From a virus, in the IMG/VR virus record IMGVR_UViG_3300025536_000038, positions 1 to 25,912 of that record: DNA of 25,912 nt; one strand, given 5' to 3'. The position numbers and the translations under genes were made by a program. Positions within the stretch are counted from its first letter, which is position 1, and each line of letters begins with the position of its first letter. Under the pieces are notes generated by a model. The model ran no database searches, was not told the origin of the DNA, and saw only the letters and a program-made list of their open reading frames with translations. Of the stretch, positions 1 through 6,760 are shown piece after piece.

Positions 1-321
1 CCCACAATACCCCACTATCCACCACTTGACCCCACTTTGTCCACTACAGAGCTAATTGTATAAAAAGTATCTATTGAAATACTTATTCCTTCGTGCGTTC
101 ATTACTCAAAGAAATTCCTGGCACCGTGCCAATTTTACTTAATAATGTAAATACGTATATCCATATCGTAATTATTTATACGAAAAAACTTTGGCGTCTT
201 GCCATTGCTCCCCTCCTATGTACCTCCCCAGAACGCTGAAGCTAAGCATTGCTTTAAAGTACTAAAAAAGAAAAGTACCCTGGGAAAAGTACCCAGGAGC
301 AATTGATCAATAAATTAATAT
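1..321. other. Non-coding left edge of window
   Basis: I see no gene with a credible start or promoter here. The first 50 bases repeat a C-rich CCCACTWT/CCAC motif several times. Around 119-132 lies a near-perfect inverted repeat, TGGCACCGTGCCA. A leftward terminator sits at 264-297. The stretch at 190-240 is C-rich on this strand and vaguely recalls the repeated element seen at 634, 4175, 12271 and 13150, but the match is too weak to call a copy. Confidence 0.5.
264..297 (-). terminator. Rho-independent terminator, leftward
   Basis: Read leftward, CCTGGG (297-292) and CCCAGG (284-279) form a 6-bp stem with a 7-nt loop. A U-rich tract follows at 277-264. It would end leftward transcription that begins at the promoter at 731-758, and it lies just upstream of the rightward gene at 322. 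Confidence 0.6.
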
Positions 322-480
322 ATGTCCTTAAAAGTCTTAGGTGCCATCATTGTTGTTTTGCTAAACGTCGTTGCGTTTTTAATTGCTAAAGGAGTGGGTA
401 TGTCTGGAAAAGTTGAAGAAATCGAGCAACTTGAAGACGATCTCAACGTTAGCGATAAAGTTAACGATAAAGACGCCTAA
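322..480 (+). CDS. Small single-pass membrane protein (52 aa)
   Basis: The 52-residue protein has one strongly hydrophobic segment at about residues 4-23 (LGAIIVVLLNVVAFLIA). An acidic, charged, probably helical tail follows, rich in Glu, Asp and Lys. The shape is that of a small membrane-anchored phage protein; the family is not recognised. The ATG is preceded by an A/T-rich stretch with no Shine-Dalgarno sequence, and no clear -35/-10 pair of the kind used by its neighbours is visible. A leftward promoter at 731-758 could make RNA antisense to it. Confidence 0.6.
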   Translation: MSLKVLGAIIVVLLNVVAFLIAKGVGMSGKVEEIEQLEDDLNVSDKVNDKDA

Positions 481-633
481 CTCATTGAATTTGTGATATT
501 TATAAATATTGTATAAACCCTTGCCAATTAGTTATAGAATTACCCTTGAATTTCAACAAGTTACGACGCACGCCTGGCAGAGATTACGGATTCCTATAAC
601 ATATCGCCATAAACGCCAATACAACCCCGGTTT

Positions 634-663
634 GCGTCGATCCTCCGGTCCCCTACCCTCGCC
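634..663 (-). repeat. Repeated element, copy A (promoter-headed, possible ncRNA)
   Basis: On the + strand this is GTCGATCCTCCGGTCCCC followed by TACCCTCGCC. It is nearly identical to the core at 12287-12316 and related to 13160-13190 and 4185-4215. This copy lacks the TTAACGTTAA palindrome found beside the other three. The leftward promoter at 731-758 would transcribe it as GGCGAGGGTAGGGGACC about 60-90 nt into the RNA. The function is unknown. Confidence 0.6.
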
Positions 664-730
664 GTTTTACCGGTTGTCTGGCTCTTAGTGTCGCCGCCAC
701 TTTTCTGAATCCGTTCCCGAATTGTGAAAG

Positions 731-758
731 AAATTACCATTGCCTAAAGAAATGTCAA
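731..758 (-). promoter_or_regulatory. Leftward promoter for repeat copy A
   Basis: TTGACA, 16-bp spacer, TAATTT, read leftward. It points away from the next rightward gene. The predicted RNA starts near 724 and includes the repeat core at 663-634. No start codon sits at the expected +1, unlike most promoters in this window, which suggests a non-coding transcript. Confidence 0.6.
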
Positions 759-939
759 GGGATTGTTTTAACTAATTCGATTGCCTATTACGTGCCTGGA
801 ATGCCAATAGGATTCGGGAATTTGGGGATCTTCGGTGTACCACAATATAACATCTTCTGAAAACCTGTCAAGTGAAAAGTATAAAAAGGTGTCATTAAAG
901 TACTATTTGACTTATTATACTTCAATGGTACAGTTCATC

Positions 940-1131
940 GTGGAAAAGAAAACAACACTGGTCCATCGGTATAAAAACCACCTGTCATGGCGTGGTAAGA
1001 AGTATGCCAATAACATCACTGGCCGCAGCCTGTTGACCAATGCCATTGTTGACGCGGGTTTTACTGATGTAAGGTTCAATGACCACATTAAACGTCGCCC
1101 AATCTATTTGATGCCTCGGGAACAGATGTAA
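940..1131 (+). CDS. Small basic unknown protein (63 aa)
   Basis: This is a 63-residue basic protein, rich in Lys/Arg, with no recognised family. The GTG at 940 is chosen because TTGACT (907-912), a 16-bp spacer and TACAGT (929-934) end 5 nt before it. That places the transcription start almost at the initiation codon, as in the neighbouring genes. An in-frame start at 835 would put this promoter inside the gene and is less likely. It could be a small DNA- or RNA-binding protein, but only its charge supports that. Confidence 0.7.
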   Translation: MEKKTTLVHRYKNHLSWRGKKYANNITGRSLLTNAIVDAGFTDVRFNDHIKRRPIYLMPREQM

Positions 1132-1175
1132 ATCAATTTCCTTGACTATACGGTTGAATTGTTCTATATTTATCG

Positions 1176-1403
1176 GTGAACGCTTTTAACCGTGAAGTTA
1201 TTGAAAAAGATACGACCGGCCCTTGTGCTTCTGGCCTTGTTGAGAGTTGCGACAAGTGTAACTCTCTTATTTTCAATTGGACTTGTATTGGGGACGTTGC
1301 TTTTCTTGACTCTGATGGTGTTTCGATTCTTTGCTTACGTTGTTGGAATGACAAGCGAACGGCGGCACTGATTCACTTGACAAATATAAAAAGTGAGATA
1401 TAA
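1176..1403 (+). CDS. Small Cys-rich, possible zinc-binding protein (75 aa)
   Basis: The 75-residue protein has Cys pairs CDKC at about residues 25-28 and CLRC at about 53-56, the spacing of a small zinc ribbon; the rest is unrecognised. The start is GTG at 1176, set by TTGACT (1142-1147), a 17-bp spacer and TATATT (1165-1170), leaving 5 nt to the codon. Its end contains the promoter of the next gene: TAATGA at 1401 holds its stop codon and overlaps that -10 box. Confidence 0.7.
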   Translation: MNAFNREVIEKDTTGPCASGLVESCDKCNSLIFNWTCIGDVAFLDSDGVSILCLRCWNDKRTAALIHLTNIKSEI

Positions 1404-1411
1404 TGACGACA

Positions 1412-1759
1412 ATGAAAATTACCAAGCCGGTTGTCATTCATGTTCCGATTGAAACTCTGTATCGAAACTTTGTTGCTTCGGTGTCAGATATCATCTGGGA
1501 TGACCACAACCTTATCCGAAACAATGACTTCATGGAAGACTTTCGGGTGTTGGCCAAAGAAGACGTGGAAGGGATTCGGAGTCTGTTTCAGCAAGGCCAT
1601 ACGATGATGTTGCTGGCTGGCAGTCACGTTCAGATTGTGGAGGACAACCACAGTGAACCGAATGAACCTCAACCTCGTTCTTCTGGTGTTGAAATCCGTT
1701 TGTATGACCGCAAGGGTGATAACGTCGGCGTCATTCTCAACAACGAAATCAACTACTAA
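1412..1759 (+). CDS. Unknown acidic protein (115 aa)
   Basis: 115 residues with no recognised family; it is acidic, with a predicted mixed alpha/beta character. The start is placed at ATG 1412 and not at ATG 1403. TTGACA (1377-1382), a 16-bp spacer and TATAAT (1399-1404) form a consensus promoter, and the 1403 codon overlaps the -10 box while 1412 lies 7 nt after it. The gene at 1765 follows after 5 nt, so the two are probably co-transcribed. Confidence 0.75.
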   Translation: MKITKPVVIHVPIETLYRNFVASVSDIIWDDHNLIRNNDFMEDFRVLAKEDVEGIRSLFQQGHTMMLLAGSHVQIVEDNHSEPNEPQPRSSGVEIRLYDRKGDNVGVILNNEINY

Positions 1760-1764
1760 CCTTT

Positions 1765-2082
1765 ATGCCCTGTACCTACACCGAAACTCCTGAAGAGATT
1801 GCACAATCAGCCAAACAGGCTGAACAACGTCGAAATCGTGAATTGAACAAGGTGACTCGCCTGTTGTGCTTTGTGTTAAGCACTCTTGGTGAAGAGAATA
1901 ACCGAACGGTTGAAGATGTTATCCGTGCTTGTGAGAAGAACAAGGAACTGAAAGCTTGGCGTGCTGACCACGAACGTCGGGACGCCATCCGAGAGAAGGC
2001 CGAGACAAGGGAAGTGGTTAAGAAGAAAGCTCTTGCCAAGTTGTCTGTAGAAGAGAGACGGGTTCTCGGATTGGAAAAGTAA
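1765..2082 (+). CDS. Conserved phage protein of the MPCTYTETPEE type (105 aa)
   Basis: The N-terminus (MPCTYTETPEEIA) and a following charged helical body with an LLCFVL segment resemble a small family I recall as common and uncharacterised in phage genomes; this is memory of a pattern, not a search result. The C-terminal half is a highly charged probable helix or coiled coil (about residues 60-100). It lies 5 nt after the preceding gene, has no promoter of its own, and is followed by the 48-aa gene at 2087. Confidence 0.75.
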   Translation: MPCTYTETPEEIAQSAKQAEQRRNRELNKVTRLLCFVLSTLGEENNRTVEDVIRACEKNKELKAWRADHERRDAIREKAETREVVKKKALAKLSVEERRVLGLEK

Positions 2083-2086
2083 TTAT

Positions 2087-2233
2087 ATGGAAACTATCAC
2101 ATATCAATTGACTTGTCGGGATGGGAATGGTAGGGTTTACATTACTGATGTGAATCAGGATGATTTGGCTCGTCATATCGAGGCCAAGTTCAAACACACC
2201 GACCACGAAATCATTGCCATCATAAAACTGTGA
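2087..2233 (+). CDS. Small unknown protein (48 aa)
   Basis: An ATG 4 nt after the preceding stop opens a 48-residue frame (METITYQLTCRDGNGRVYI...). Its TGA overlaps the GTG start of the next gene (GTGA at 2230-2233), the usual sign of translational coupling. No family is recognised. Confidence 0.65.
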   Translation: METITYQLTCRDGNGRVYITDVNQDDLARHIEAKFKHTDHEIIAIIKL

Positions 2234-2550
2234 AAATTGATATCCACACTCAGAATGCAGTAACCGTCTGTGAACACGAGTATTTCATCGTTGGTGAAGC
2301 TTCAAAGAATGAAGTGACCGGATTACTCGTCGGCACGCCTGTAAAGAAGGTCCAAGAACCTCAGGCGTCACCGTCGAAGTATTGGAAGGGTGATTACTGG
2401 TCCGTCATGGTTGAATGCCCTAATGGGGAAACTCGCACGGTTGGCTGTGATGCCTTGAAACCTTTGGTTGGTTGCACGGCTGAAAATGCCTTCCGTCTTC
2501 AGAGAGAAGCTTTCAATATTGTCTTGACTTCTGCTGGTATTTCTGTATAA
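2230..2550 (+). CDS. Unknown protein (106 aa)
   Basis: The 106-residue protein starts with GTG in a GTGA overlap with the preceding stop, so it is probably the last gene of the 1412-2550 operon. The sequence is mixed alpha/beta in character, with a WKGDYWSVMV stretch near the middle and three cysteines (VECP, GCDA, GCTA). No family is recognised. The promoter of the next gene (TTGACT at 2524-2529) lies inside its last codons. Confidence 0.7.
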   Translation: MKIDIHTQNAVTVCEHEYFIVGEASKNEVTGLLVGTPVKKVQEPQASPSKYWKGDYWSVMVECPNGETRTVGCDALKPLVGCTAENAFRLQREAFNIVLTSAGISV

Positions 2551-2557
2551 TATCGTC

Positions 2558-2719
2558 ATGATACCAAAAGTAAAGACTTGGATTGTGACGGTGAAATCCT
2601 CCAAGACCAAGATTGAAGTTCTCGCTCCCACAAAGTTTCTGGCTCGTCTGAACTTCCGTCATGACTATATGCAGTATTGGGGTGAAGATATCACCATCGG
2701 ATTGAAACGGAACGCTTGA
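2558..2719 (+). CDS. Small basic unknown protein (53 aa)
   Basis: A 53-residue basic frame (MIPKVKTWIVTVKSS...). TTGACT (2524-2529), 16 bp and TATAAT (2546-2551) end exactly 6 nt before the ATG, so the mRNA should begin at the start codon. The -35 of the following gene overlaps its stop codon (cttgaca at 2715-2721). No family is recognised. Confidence 0.7.
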   Translation: MIPKVKTWIVTVKSSKTKIEVLAPTKFLARLNFRHDYMQYWGEDITIGLKRNA

Positions 2720-2749
2720 CATTTCTATAAGAAAGGGTAAAGTCTCACC

Positions 2750-3145
2750 ATGAAAATGACTCCTGAATTGCTTGAAGAACTGAAGAAATGTCAAAACGCT
2801 TTTTACACCTACGTCAATACGCTTTGTAATCGTATTTGTGAACGAGAACGAGGAATGTGTTTTAGTGAACAAATGTCCGGTTGCTTGTATTGGGAAGTCA
2901 GTGGTAAGAATTTCACTGGATTTTACGCAACGCCGTTTTGGGAACAATTGGAACATATTCCGGTTGCTCTCTTTGATTCAGAAGGAGATTTTGTTGGTGA
3001 AGGTGACGAAATTCCCTTTTCTATTAACGACTTGACGATGAACGTGGAACAGGACGCGGAACGGTATGGCAAGGTAATTCGCAAACATTTCAAGAAGAAA
3101 TACAAAGTGGTCATTCCTGAACATGGAGATCTTTCCCATCTATGA
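2750..3145 (+). CDS. Unknown protein (131 aa)
   Basis: A 131-residue protein with a helical N-terminus, two or three Cys around residues 26-45 and a basic C-terminal region (KHFKKKYKVV). TTGACA (2716-2721), 16 bp and TAAAGT (2738-2743) are followed by the 6-nt sequence CTCACC and the ATG. CTCACC or a close variant recurs before several start codons here. The stop overlaps the next start (ATGA). No family is recognised. Confidence 0.75.
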   Translation: MKMTPELLEELKKCQNAFYTYVNTLCNRICERERGMCFSEQMSGCLYWEVSGKNFTGFYATPFWEQLEHIPVALFDSEGDFVGEGDEIPFSINDLTMNVEQDAERYGKVIRKHFKKKYKVVIPEHGDLSHL

Positions 3146-3300
3146 AGACGTTCATCAAAGAACTTTGGAAATCGGTCAAATGCACGTTGTTTCACTGTGG
3201 ACACCATTTCTCTTGGGACGGTGGTTCATGGAGGGGACCATTTGTGTTTCTCCGCGGTCGATGTGAATGCACGAAATGTTACAGAAAATGGAACGGTTGA
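3142..3300 (+). CDS. Small zinc-ribbon-like protein (52 aa)
   Basis: The 52-residue basic protein has Cys at about 14 and 19, a HCGHHF stretch, and a CECTKC cluster at 41-46. This resembles small phage zinc-finger proteins of the DUF1660 kind (C...H...W...CxxC), though the family call is only by pattern. It is coupled to the preceding gene by an ATGA overlap. The promoter of the next gene starts inside its stop codon. Confidence 0.65.
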   Translation: MKTFIKELWKSVKCTLFHCGHHFSWDGGSWRGPFVFLRGRCECTKCYRKWNG

Positions 3301-3336
3301 CTTGCCATTTCCTTTTAATATAGTAAACTCCCTTCA

Positions 3337-3714
3337 ATGAAAAATATCATTACCGATACGGTGGAAGAAATCAATCGTCTTGCTGGTGAAGCCCGTGATC
3401 ATCTTCGGGACAATGGTTGGCGAGAATACGACGAAAAACTCTGGGAATTGGTTGAAAACCTCCAGAAGATTGCTGGACCTGGCTTGAAGCCTGGCAAACA
3501 TTTGAAGTGGAACGTTGCTGATGGTTATGCCCATTACATTGTTCTGAAAGTCAACAAACGGTTTACGGAAGTTGCTTTCATCGATTACATGGATGGATAT
3601 CGGTTCGCAGGTGTTTTCCAAGAAGGCAACAAACTGATGGTTCCAACACCGGTTGCCCAGAAGATGGCCGAATGGCAAGACCGTATGGAAGTTTTGTTCA
3701 AGAAACCGGCTTGA
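3337..3714 (+). CDS. Unknown protein (125 aa)
   Basis: 125 residues, helical N-terminal half with a following beta-rich part; no family recognised. TTGACT (3297-3302), 16 bp and TATAGT (3319-3324) lie 12 nt before the ATG, one of the longer spacings in the set but still without room for a ribosome-binding site. Confidence 0.75.
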   Translation: MKNIITDTVEEINRLAGEARDHLRDNGWREYDEKLWELVENLQKIAGPGLKPGKHLKWNVADGYAHYIVLKVNKRFTEVAFIDYMDGYRFAGVFQEGNKLMVPTPVAQKMAEWQDRMEVLFKKPA

Positions 3715-3744
3715 CATTTCTACAAGAAAGGTTACACTCAAATC

Positions 3745-4110
3745 ATGAAATTAAATCAAGTTTTGCTTCGGGATGTTCGGAATGCTTATTCCGATTGTAA
3801 TGGAACCAAACATGAACGGAACCTTGGTTTTTTGGCCAAGGATTTTTGTTCGGTTAATGAAGCTGTCGCCATCATGGACAAGGCCACGGCCGGTGGATAT
3901 AATGATTTTCGACCATCATTGCTCAAACGGCTGCCACACAATTCCCAAGTCATCTTGGCAAGGGAAGGGTCAGTTTGTGTGTATGTCATGTCGCCTGTTA
4001 CTTTGGATGAATCGGCTACGATTGATTTACTCAAGGCAGATGAATGTGACCTGAAATCTATCGACTTCGACGGACAAAAGATTTCGGTGTATCGCATCTG
4101 GTGGGATTGA
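3745..4110 (+). CDS. Unknown protein (121 aa)
   Basis: 121 residues, no recognised family. Its promoter is a clean example of the local rule: TTGACA (3711-3716), 16 bp, TACACT (3733-3738), 6 nt, ATG. The -35 box overlaps the stop codon of the previous gene. A strong terminator follows at 4134-4163. Confidence 0.75.
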   Translation: MKLNQVLLRDVRNAYSDCNGTKHERNLGFLAKDFCSVNEAVAIMDKATAGGYNDFRPSLLKRLPHNSQVILAREGSVCVYVMSPVTLDESATIDLLKADECDLKSIDFDGQKISVYRIWWD

Positions 4111-4133
4111 TTTCGGAAGCCGTCAGTCAATGG

Positions 4134-4163
4134 ACACCAGTCGAAAGACTGGTGTTCTTTTTT
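4134..4163 (+). terminator. Rho-independent terminator
   Basis: ACACCAGTC (4134-4142), a GAAA tetraloop and GACTGGTGT (4147-4155) form a perfect 9-bp stem followed by a run of T. It ends the rightward block of small genes. Confidence 0.9.
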
Positions 4164-4174
4164 GTTTGGATTAC

Positions 4175-4225
4175 GTTAACGTTAAAGTTTTAAGCGTGCC
4201 CTTGGTCCCACATTCTTAGCGCCCT
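4175..4225 (-). repeat. Repeated element, copy B (palindrome plus GGTCCC core)
   Basis: On the + strand it opens with GTTAACGTTAAAGTTTT and continues with a diverged core containing CCTTGGTCCCAC. It sits after a terminator in a gene-free gap, with a leftward promoter (4261-4288) aimed at it, although both flanking genes run rightward. The TTAACGTTAA centre is a perfect palindrome, shared with copies at 12271 and 13150. Confidence 0.7.
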
Positions 4226-4260
4226 CAGCGTTCCCTCGGGACGGCTTCATCAACGTAAAT

Positions 4261-4288
4261 ACTATAACACACTTCTATAAAAAGTCAA
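4261..4288 (-). promoter_or_regulatory. Leftward promoter for repeat copy B
   Basis: Read leftward: TTGACT, 16-bp spacer, TATAGT. Predicted RNA start is near 4254, about 40 nt before the conserved core. No leftward gene lies downstream (the gene there, 3745-4110, is on the other strand and has its own terminator), so the product is either non-coding RNA or an antisense transcript. Confidence 0.65.
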
Positions 4289-4355
4289 GTCGAAAACGTT
4301 ACTTGTACGAAAGAATCTTGAAGAAAAGAAAAGTAGAAAATTCTGAAATTTCCAT

Positions 4356-4383
4356 TTGACTTATTATAGGTTTGTATTAAGTT
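4356..4383 (+). promoter_or_regulatory. Promoter with long leader for the basic protein gene
   Basis: TTGACT, 16-bp spacer, TAAGTT. The next start codon is at 4458, so the leader would be about 65-70 nt, unlike the leaderless genes around it. The leader is A-rich with no Shine-Dalgarno sequence and may carry translational control or enhancer function. Confidence 0.6.
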
Positions 4384-4457
4384 GTAGGTATCAAGATTGA
4401 GTCACGTTGATTCAATCAAACAACAAAAACTGAACGTTAGTAAAAACAACAAATAAT

Positions 4458-4892
4458 ATGAAGACCAACAACAAGACTGCTCGTAACAACACCAACAACA
4501 CCAAGCGTGGTCCTGGCGCTCCTCCGAAGGAAATCAAGTTTCCCCGTGGTGCTTTCACCATCGCTTCCGTGGTCGCCCTCAACTCGCATGTGTGTGAGCT
4601 GACGGTTCGTAACAAGATCGAGGCTGGTGTCGCCTCCAAGAGTCTGGTCCGTCTGTCCGAAGACCTGAAGACCAAGGCCGTCGGCCGCCCGTCGTTCCGT
4701 TACATGACGGCTGCCGCTGCCAAGGCCGTCAAGTCGAATCGCAAGTCGGCCAAGGCCCGCAAGGCCACCATCACTCCGGCCGTTCTCGCACCGGCTCCGA
4801 TTGCCGAGACTCCGGCCCCTGCCGTTGAAACCGCTCCTGAGATTACGGCCACGGTGACTGAGACTCCGGCCGCTGTCGAAGCTGTCGGCTAA
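4458..4892 (+). CDS. Basic Ala/Pro-rich probable DNA-binding protein (144 aa)
   Basis: The N-terminal 20 residues are Asn/Thr/Lys-rich, then comes an AT-hook-like KRGPGAPPK (about 16-24). A compact middle segment (about 27-80) follows, with a Lys/Ala-rich stretch (85-105) and a Pro/Ala/Thr/Glu tail (105-144) like a histone-H1 or linker tail. It is probably nucleoid-associated or otherwise nucleic-acid binding (inference). It is more G+C-rich than its neighbours, with many C-ending codons (AAC, ACC, AAG, GCC), which suggests high expression. A long A-rich leader and a strong terminator at 4922-4952 isolate it as a single-gene unit. Confidence 0.75.
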   Translation: MKTNNKTARNNTNNTKRGPGAPPKEIKFPRGAFTIASVVALNSHVCELTVRNKIEAGVASKSLVRLSEDLKTKAVGRPSFRYMTAAAAKAVKSNRKSAKARKATITPAVLAPAPIAETPAPAVETAPEITATVTETPAAVEAVG

Positions 4893-4921
4893 TCGGTAAA
4901 CAAATTCAGGCTTGGGAAGAA

Positions 4922-4952
4922 GGGAGGGTGTAAAAACCCTCCCTTTCTTTTT
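4922..4952 (+). terminator. Strong Rho-independent terminator
   Basis: GGGAGGGT (4922-4929), a 6-nt loop and ACCCTCCC (4936-4943) are followed by TTTCTTTTT. The -35 box of the next gene (TTGCCA 4951-4956) begins in the T-run. Confidence 0.95.
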
Positions 4953-4984
4953 GCCAAAACGATAATAAGTGATATATTCTTATC

Positions 4985-5233
4985 GTGAATGCTAGTTCCA
5001 TCAATCAAAAGTATCCAATCAAAAATCAAGTCTGGAGTTTCACCGAAACAACTGGACGATGGGCTGCCGAGGATTCGTGTCTTCGGGCCAATGGTTTCCT
5101 TGACCCTTGGAACCGGCCATTTCCACCAGGCAAGGGAAGAGAAGTGCGGGATGAAGACAATGACATTACAATGTGGGTGTACACAACTACGGTTGAGGGT
5201 GTTACTGTAGAGTGTATCGTCTTCAATGATTGA
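4985..5233 (+). CDS. Unknown protein (82 aa)
   Basis: 82 residues, no recognised family; contains TGRWAAEDSCLRANGFLD in the middle. The GTG start is fixed by TTGCCA (4951-4956), 16 bp, TATATT (4973-4978) and a 6-nt gap. A second frame of similar length in this interval (4989-5210) is a shadow without promoter support. Confidence 0.7.
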   Translation: MNASSINQKYPIKNQVWSFTETTGRWAAEDSCLRANGFLDPWNRPFPPGKGREVRDEDNDITMWVYTTTVEGVTVECIVFND

Positions 5234-5273
5234 CCCTTGACATTCCTTCAATTGATAGTATAATCTCCGTCAC

Positions 5274-6698
5274 ATGAATCTTACTGGACTTCTTGAACCT
5301 CAGAAGGCTCACGCAATGACTTTGATTGACAGCCTTTACCTTAATGGTGTGGCTGCTGACCTGTCGGAAACAGGTTGTGGAAAGACTCACGTCGCTTCTT
5401 GTATTGCAAGGGGAATGAATTGTCCAATCGTGGTTATCTGCCCCAAGATGGTAATGCCTGACTGGGAAGCAACGTTGGCCGTCTATGGATTGAAGCCGAC
5501 GATTATCATCAATTACGAAAAGCTTTGCCGTGGCAATACAAAGTTTCTGAAGTATAAGAACCCGAAGGCTGGTGATTCGCACGTTCGCTCCACAAAGAAA
5601 ACTCATAAGGTGGAACGTTTCCTTACTGCCACCATTAAACTCCCGCCTGGATGTCTTGTGATTCTTGATGAGTCGCACAAGTGTAAAGGTGCTTCGAGTC
5701 TCAATGCTGGATTGATGATTGCCTTGAAACGTCAAGGTTATCGTTGCCTTCTTTTGTCGGCTACACAAGCCACAAATCCTCTTGAGATGAAGGCGTTCGG
5801 TTACGTCGCCAATCTTCACAAACTTTCCGACTTCAATGAATTCTGTATTGATTACGGTGCTCAATGGGTTGGAAAGTGGGGTGCTCAGTATTTCGATTCT
5901 GAAGATAAGGAAGCACAAGCCAAGATGAAGCAGTGTCATCACAACTTGTTTGATGTTCAGAAAATTTCTTCCCGTCTTACTCGTGAATCGATGGGTAGTT
6001 TGTTTCCGGAAAATCAAATCATCGTTAAAGCTTATGACATGGGCAATGCCGATAAAATCCAAGCTCGTTATGATTGGATGGAAGATGAAATTGCCCGACT
6101 TCAGGAACGCACGGAGAATTATGCTCAACATATTCTCGCCATCATTATCAAAGCCCGTCGTGAGATTGAATTGCTCAAGGTGCCTACCATCTTGGAAATG
6201 ATGGAAGATTTGTATGATGAAGGAAAGTCTGTCGGCGTTTTTGTAAACTTCACTGATACGATTGAACTCATTCAACGTCGATTGGCTTCCAATAAAAAGT
6301 TCGTCGGCAAAATCGGATTGATTTACGGTGGCCAATCCGTCAATGACCGTATCCAAGACGTTGCCGACTTCAATGCCGATAAAAAGAGAATTATTATCGC
6401 CAACAATGCCGCAGGGGGACAATCGATTAATCTTCATGATATCACGGGCAAACATCCGCGTGCTACTATCATCAATCCGAATTACTCGGCGATTCAATTG
6501 CTTCAAGTGCTTGGTCGAATTCATCGTCAAGGTGGTTTGTCCAAGTGTTATCAACGTATTCTCTTTGCTGCTGGAACTCGGGAAGAACAAATCTGCCGTC
6601 GATTGAATGCCAAGATTACAAATTTGAGTTTGCTCAATGACGGTGACATGGTTGAAGGAATGAAATTTTTCCGATTCTTGATGGGTCGAAGCATATAA
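5274..6698 (+). CDS. SNF2/DEAD-like superfamily 2 helicase (474 aa)
   Basis: An ATP-dependent superfamily 2 helicase or translocase. The Walker A motif is SETGCGKTH (about 31-39), motif II is DESH (132-135), motif III is SAT (161-163) and motif VI is GRIHRQG (413-419), with the Q-like LLEPQKAH at the N-terminus. The DESH box and single core, without long insertions, match short phage SNF2-like helicases. Such proteins act in phage replication, recombination or transcription; the exact role cannot be read here. TTGACA (5237-5242), 16 bp, TATAAT (5259-5264), 9 nt and ATG set the start. A long frame on the opposite strand is a shadow. Confidence 0.93.
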   Translation: MNLTGLLEPQKAHAMTLIDSLYLNGVAADLSETGCGKTHVASCIARGMNCPIVVICPKMVMPDWEATLAVYGLKPTIIINYEKLCRGNTKFLKYKNPKAGDSHVRSTKKTHKVERFLTATIKLPPGCLVILDESHKCKGASSLNAGLMIALKRQGYRCLLLSATQATNPLEMKAFGYVANLHKLSDFNEFCIDYGAQWVGKWGAQYFDSEDKEAQAKMKQCHHNLFDVQKISSRLTRESMGSLFPENQIIVKAYDMGNADKIQARYDWMEDEIARLQERTENYAQHILAIIIKARREIELLKVPTILEMMEDLYDEGKSVGVFVNFTDTIELIQRRLASNKKFVGKIGLIYGGQSVNDRIQDVADFNADKKRIIIANNAAGGQSINLHDITGKHPRATIINPNYSAIQLLQVLGRIHRQGGLSKCYQRILFAAGTREEQICRRLNAKITNLSLLNDGDMVEGMKFFRFLMGRSI

Positions 6699-6760
6699 GA
6701 ATAGGGAAATAGTTAAAATAAATTGAGAAATGGTTTTTTGTAACCTATTTGTCCCCAGTA

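Larger units (their letters stand above)
481..906. other. Long intergenic region with leftward RNA element
   Basis: No protein gene is supported. The stretch holds the first copy of the repeated element (core 634-663) and a leftward promoter at 731-758 that reads through it. A frame open from 835 into the gene at 940 lacks a promoter-matched start and is treated as upstream sequence. Confidence 0.5.

Noticed and set aside
1-60. Fifth copy of the repeated element at the left edge
   Set aside because: C-rich with short CCCAC repeats, but it lacks GTCGATCC, the palindrome and a credible leftward promoter.
835-1131. Longer 98-aa version of the gene ending at 1131
   Set aside because: The promoter at 907-934 sits inside that version and aligns exactly with the GTG at 940.
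5223-6590. Long open frame opposite the helicase gene
   Set aside because: It mirrors a clear helicase with full motifs and a consensus promoter; the opposite frame has no promoter or recognisable domain, so it is a codon-bias shadow.
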